Of a DNA stretch of 64,000 nucleotides, positions 59,939 to 64,000 are shown piece by piece (the stretch's first letter is position 1; every line of letters starts with the position of its first letter). The translations under genes and the position numbers were made by a program. The notes below the pieces were generated by a model that saw only the letters and a program-made list of their open reading frames with translations, ran no database searches and was not told where the DNA came from. Location of the stretch: assembly GCF_028389875.1 (NCBI RefSeq), contig NC_084675.1:19244412-19308411 (forward strand), written 5' to 3'. This DNA comes from Rhea pennata (lineage: Eukaryota > Chordata > Aves > Rheiformes > Rheidae).

Positions 59939-62900
59939 CATATGCTCATACCCTGCTCAGCCCTCCAAAGGGCTGCCCTGGTTTGGAAAACACTCTCTTA
60001 TGCACTTCACTACTCAAGAAACTCTGGAGCATATAATTCTGTTGAAGAATGTAATTAAGGGTTTTCCCTGAATTGAGACCTGACAGCTTAACTCATAAAC
60101 TAGGAGTAAGGATGGAGGTGGACTGCTTGCAAATCTGTCATCGTTCAGCCTCCCTCCTGCTCAGCAGCGGGATAGGTGAGAGAGAAAAGATGGGTTCAGC
60201 AACGCATTAGGAAGGGTGGGAGACCAGCGCTTGGAGTGACCAGCGTGGCAGAGGGGTTTTGACTTACCTGACAAACCTGTCTTTTCTGCATGCTCTCAGA
60301 AATAACATCACCCTAGAAGACATAGGAAACACAATTTTAGCACGCAGGAAAATGGACCAGGTGAATTTGAGGGCTTCAGCGGCAAAATCTCAAGCAGATT
60401 CCCAAATTCTAGCAAGCCCGATATTTCCTTTCATCTCTATTAGAGGCTATCCAGCTCTGCACAGCATCTCCTGTGGCTCTGCAAAACGATCAGAACAGCA
60501 TGCCAGTAATTCTGACATAAGAAGAGCGACACGTTAATCTCACTGCTGGGCGTCACGAGTGACAGCCAAAACTCTGCACGTGAAGAAATCAAAGGAACAT
60601 TGTGCTGTTTGTAGGTCACGCAGTTCAAGGGAACTCGGGCTACCAGTTTCCCAATGGGTACCTGGGGTTTTGAACACAACATGGTTAATGTGGTGCAGAG
60701 ATAAAAAATGCGGCATTTCTTTAGTCTAAATTGTAGCTTTGGTTTTTAAAAATTAATCACAGTAGGTTGAAGGGTCCAACACATTTTTTAAAAGATAAAA
60801 ACACATGGTAATCTTTCTAAAAATGAGTGTGGTAACAATAACACTACCAGATTACTCCTAATGTGGAGCAACAGGGGCTCTGCTAAGCAGACATCACTTC
60901 ACCTTAAGTATTAAGCTAATTCCCTTGTACCATCAGGAGACAGCTTTCCCGTCAATCATGTCTGGGCGCATGACAGCTTATGGCTTAACTGCTCCTATCT
61001 TGTATCATTTAACTAGATAGTATCTGTTTTGACATTCATGACTGAGATACTTGGCTTGTAATTGGGAATGAGTACAACAGAGCAGAACAGGATGATTTCC
61101 TTTTCCAAGGATGGTTGTTAGGGTGACGTGTCACTCTAATGCTCAACTTTACTGCAGAATGGAAACTCCCATATTAATGTTGCAGCACAGGGGAAATGAA
61201 GACCCAGGCATGACTGCGAAATCTTTAGAGAAAGGAATATGCACACTGGGGGCACGGAAGAAGGATAACGTCAACCAGTTGCCCTAGTCCAGACTCGGTG
61301 CATTGGGCTCTGCAACAGCAAAATCCAGAAATTTGCTCTGCTCTCACAGTACATCAGTGAACATGCAGCTGCTGTCGGTCAGGCAGGATAGTACGAGTAC
61401 AGGCACCAGCATAATACGAGTCTGACCTGCATTCTCAGCTTACACCATAATCATTTGGTTTTGTTCTATAGTATCTTAGAGAAGTTCCAAATTATGGAAG
61501 TATATCAGCTCCTGCTTCGGCTGATATTTGTCTTCGCAATTTACTTAACTGAGGGTAGAGCGCAGGCACTGTCATGAAATCTACCCTTGTGGTTTCTGCT
61601 TTCATCTGAAGGGGAAAAGTGGTTGGTGTCCAAACAAGGTTTGCCACCACTGGCATATTTCACTCCAACCAGAGCTCTGGATCTTTCTGTAATTCAAATA
61701 AACAAATAGGAAAACTGATGCTGAATTTTAGAGCATCACTTTGATCAAAACCCAGATAAAGAAAGGACTGCACTTACGTGTTAAAACAACACTATTATCC
61801 TCCATTAACACACAGAATAAAGGAAAGCTGACAAAGCGGTTGAAAGCACAAGCCAGAAAGTATTATGAGGCCAGAGAAGGCCGTATAGTTTCTTGAGCTG
61901 TTTGATGTAACTGTTACTGTCAGGTGAGTGCCCTAATTAATGAAGGTATCTCACTTTAATTGCATGGATCCAGCCTCTTTGTCTTTTCAGTAATCTCTAG
62001 AGCTGTACCTGGCATTAATTTTATTAATGGAACTATTACACTACCTACAAATTAATTGGCAGCATGAGATTATTTACTGGATGTGCTTGTGTATACAAGG
62101 TTTTATTTTCTCTGAACTGTAAGAATGGGAATCCCCCAAAGTTCTCTGGATTCTCCAGAATTAAGATTGGCCCCTAATGTTGAGATTTTGAATGTAAGTG
62201 TAAAATGTCCAGATACAGGAAACTTAACCTTCCTTTTTTGGTCTTTCCATAGTGCTGCTGCTTGTAACACCTAGCATGTTATATGAGGAGCAGTGCCATC
62301 AATTATAGTAAAATTATTTCAGATTAAATGAAAAAACACTATTGGAGTAAAGGTTTTGTAGCCTGGCTTCTCTGAGAATTGCAGAACACTCAAAGATGCC
62401 ATTCTCTTCAGTAAAAAACGAGTTTTGATTTTTGGTCCAAGCAGAAGGAGTCAAAATGGGAGTCAAAAATTGGGCCTTCAACTCCTTATTTAGTCTCCTC
62501 CATAAACAGATGACTAATTAAATTTCTCCCCTTTTCACTAGGAGAATTTTGCACTATAAGTGACTCTATCAAAAGTGCTAGGGCAAAGAAGGAGAAACAA
62601 CTGTGGATTTGAATGCAATCAAAAAATGGACACATGAAAATGAAACGAAGAACAGGAAAGATAACTAACTTAATGCCTCCTTGGCATGTTTGGATATATG
62701 CCTCTTTCTTTAAAAAAATAAGGGTACATTGAGTTCTACTGTGTACTTATTATTGAAAGAAACAAAAAAATAGCAGCTGTCATGTCCATTCCTGTATTTT
62801 TGCAAATATGTGTTTAGATGGGCCATATGTTTTTTCAAGGTTTATTAGCAATGTATCCATATGAATGCAATCTGCAAGAAAATGATTGTTTTTAAGTTGA

Positions 62901-64000
62901 TTACACTTCAGATGCTGGTCTCTCTCTGTAGATACCTCAGTGTCTTGTAAGCTGGTGGCACTCTGTTCCTGAAGCGGGTGCGTTTCTGCAGAAGGCAAAG
63001 CAGGGCAGGCAGCCGCAGGATTGCCTCGTCAAGCAGTCGAAGGTTCACACCTCTGTCTTCCCACCAGTGTGGAAATAAAGACTGCAACAGGCTCTCCTCC
63101 CTATGACTTGGGTAGTTAACTTGAGGAAGCCTCGTTTCTTGTAATTTCTATACTTGAGAGCCTGCAGGATGAGTAAGAAAGCAGGTGTAAGGATAAAAAC
63201 TCACTCAGGGACATGTCTTGTCTCTTCACACAGCCAATAGCAACAGTTGGGGCTTGGCTGCACAAACGCCAATGCTCACGACGCTATCTCACTCAGAGTA
63301 TTCACCTCCAAACAGAACAACAGTCCATCATCCCCTATCTGGGGATAATCTGCCTAGTTAATGGGAGGCCCTGCTCACCCAGCAAAAGACCAAGTCGTAT
63401 AATCCAATAGTTAAAAGAAAATCCCTTCTTGAAATGTGCCATTTCCGGAGCACTACACCTTAATACGGGCGGTTGTATTCTTTTCCTCCTCCTTGATAGA
63501 ACACGAACGTTAAACACCTAAACGTTTAGATTTCTATTAGAAACACAAGCAAAAATTGAAGTGACAGTAATGTAATAGTACTATGTTTCAGCCACCATTG
63601 ACACCGAATGTCTGAAGCCTGGAGCTGTCAGGAAGCTCAATAAAGCCAAAACTGAAGTGACAAAAAGAAACAATTCCTTGTTAAAGCTTTAATTTCTGTG
63701 CAACTCTTTTGCTTTAGCTGCTGGATGTGTCAAAACCAGCACAGATGGGAAATACGCCATCCCAGCTGTGCAAAGACCCTTGCTCTTAGGGGAACTCATG
63801 CACCTATTCAATCAAAAGACATTGAGCCTGGCTGCATTAAAACCCTCAAAGCAAAACCATATGTCTCCATGCCATGAAGTGGAGGAGGACACTGCCTGAG
63901 TAACTGAAGCCACTTAATTTCACCCTGAATGTCACTGTGAATTTAAGACATGTATTGATTTCCATACCATTCTAGTACTTTGTGAGTGATTTCTTATGTA

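Larger units (their letters stand above)
48576..64000. other. Gene-poor DNA, 48.6-64 kb
   Basis: No coding exon recognised. One GC-richer patch (about 50160-50800) gives overlapping frames on both strands up to 151 codons, none resembling a known protein. Two small inverted repeats are described separately. In other vertebrates this side of MPHOSPH6 leads to CDH13 after a long gap; no CDH13 exon is visible here. Confidence 0.45.

Noticed and set aside
1-64000. Endogenous retrovirus, other virus-like elements or CRISPR arrays
   Set aside because: No gag/pol/env-like frames, paired long terminal repeats, capsid-like frames or regular spaced repeats were seen. A solo LTR could be missed by eye.
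30000-64000. CDH13 or other coding exons
   Set aside because: No frame matches a cadherin signal peptide or domain, or any other protein I recognise.

Overview
The window looks like nuclear DNA of a bird. Coding exons are sparse and separated by long non-coding DNA. Interspersed repeats are few and include CR1 LINE 3' ends, one of them close to the classic avian CR1 end, plus worn MIR/CORE-SINE-like fragments. Promoters sit in CpG-rich blocks, and the genes are vertebrate ones. I cannot name the species; a crocodilian or turtle is less likely because repeats are so sparse.

Left part (1 to about 16 kb): three tandem, same-strand arylamine N-acetyltransferase (NAT) genes at 3028-3900, 9438-10325 and 14987-15859. 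Each has its whole reading frame in one exon, starting 6 or 7 bases after a splice acceptor, as in mammalian NAT genes. All three keep the catalytic Cys68/His107/Asp122 triad. They differ in residue 127 of the pocket strand and in the C-terminal tail, so they look like functional paralogues with shifted substrate choice rather than redundant copies. Chicken is known to have three NAT isozymes (one liver, two pineal cDNAs); I cannot pair each copy with one of them from memory. Candidate 5' non-coding exons (strong GTAAG donors) and CpG-rich blocks lie upstream of each.

Middle (22.2-29.5 kb, minus strand): a complete five-exon MPHOSPH6 gene (M-phase phosphoprotein 6, a nuclear RNA exosome cofactor). 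All splice sites are canonical and in phase, giving a 164-residue product (human 160), and it starts in a very GC-rich promoter island. Its introns hold an old CR1 fragment, a polypurine minisatellite, a T18/A26 inverted repeat and several long homopolymers.

Right part (29.6-64 kb): I find no coding exon. In other vertebrates the flank of MPHOSPH6 in this direction is a long gap before CDH13, and this stretch fits that desert. It holds one young and one old CR1 end, MIR-like fragments, small inverted repeats and AT-rich blocks that may be conserved enhancers.

The NAT enzymes (cytosolic drug and amine acetylation) and MPHOSPH6 (nuclear RNA surveillance) have no known functional link; they are neighbours only. 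I found no CRISPR, no integrated virus I could support, and no clearly new coding system.
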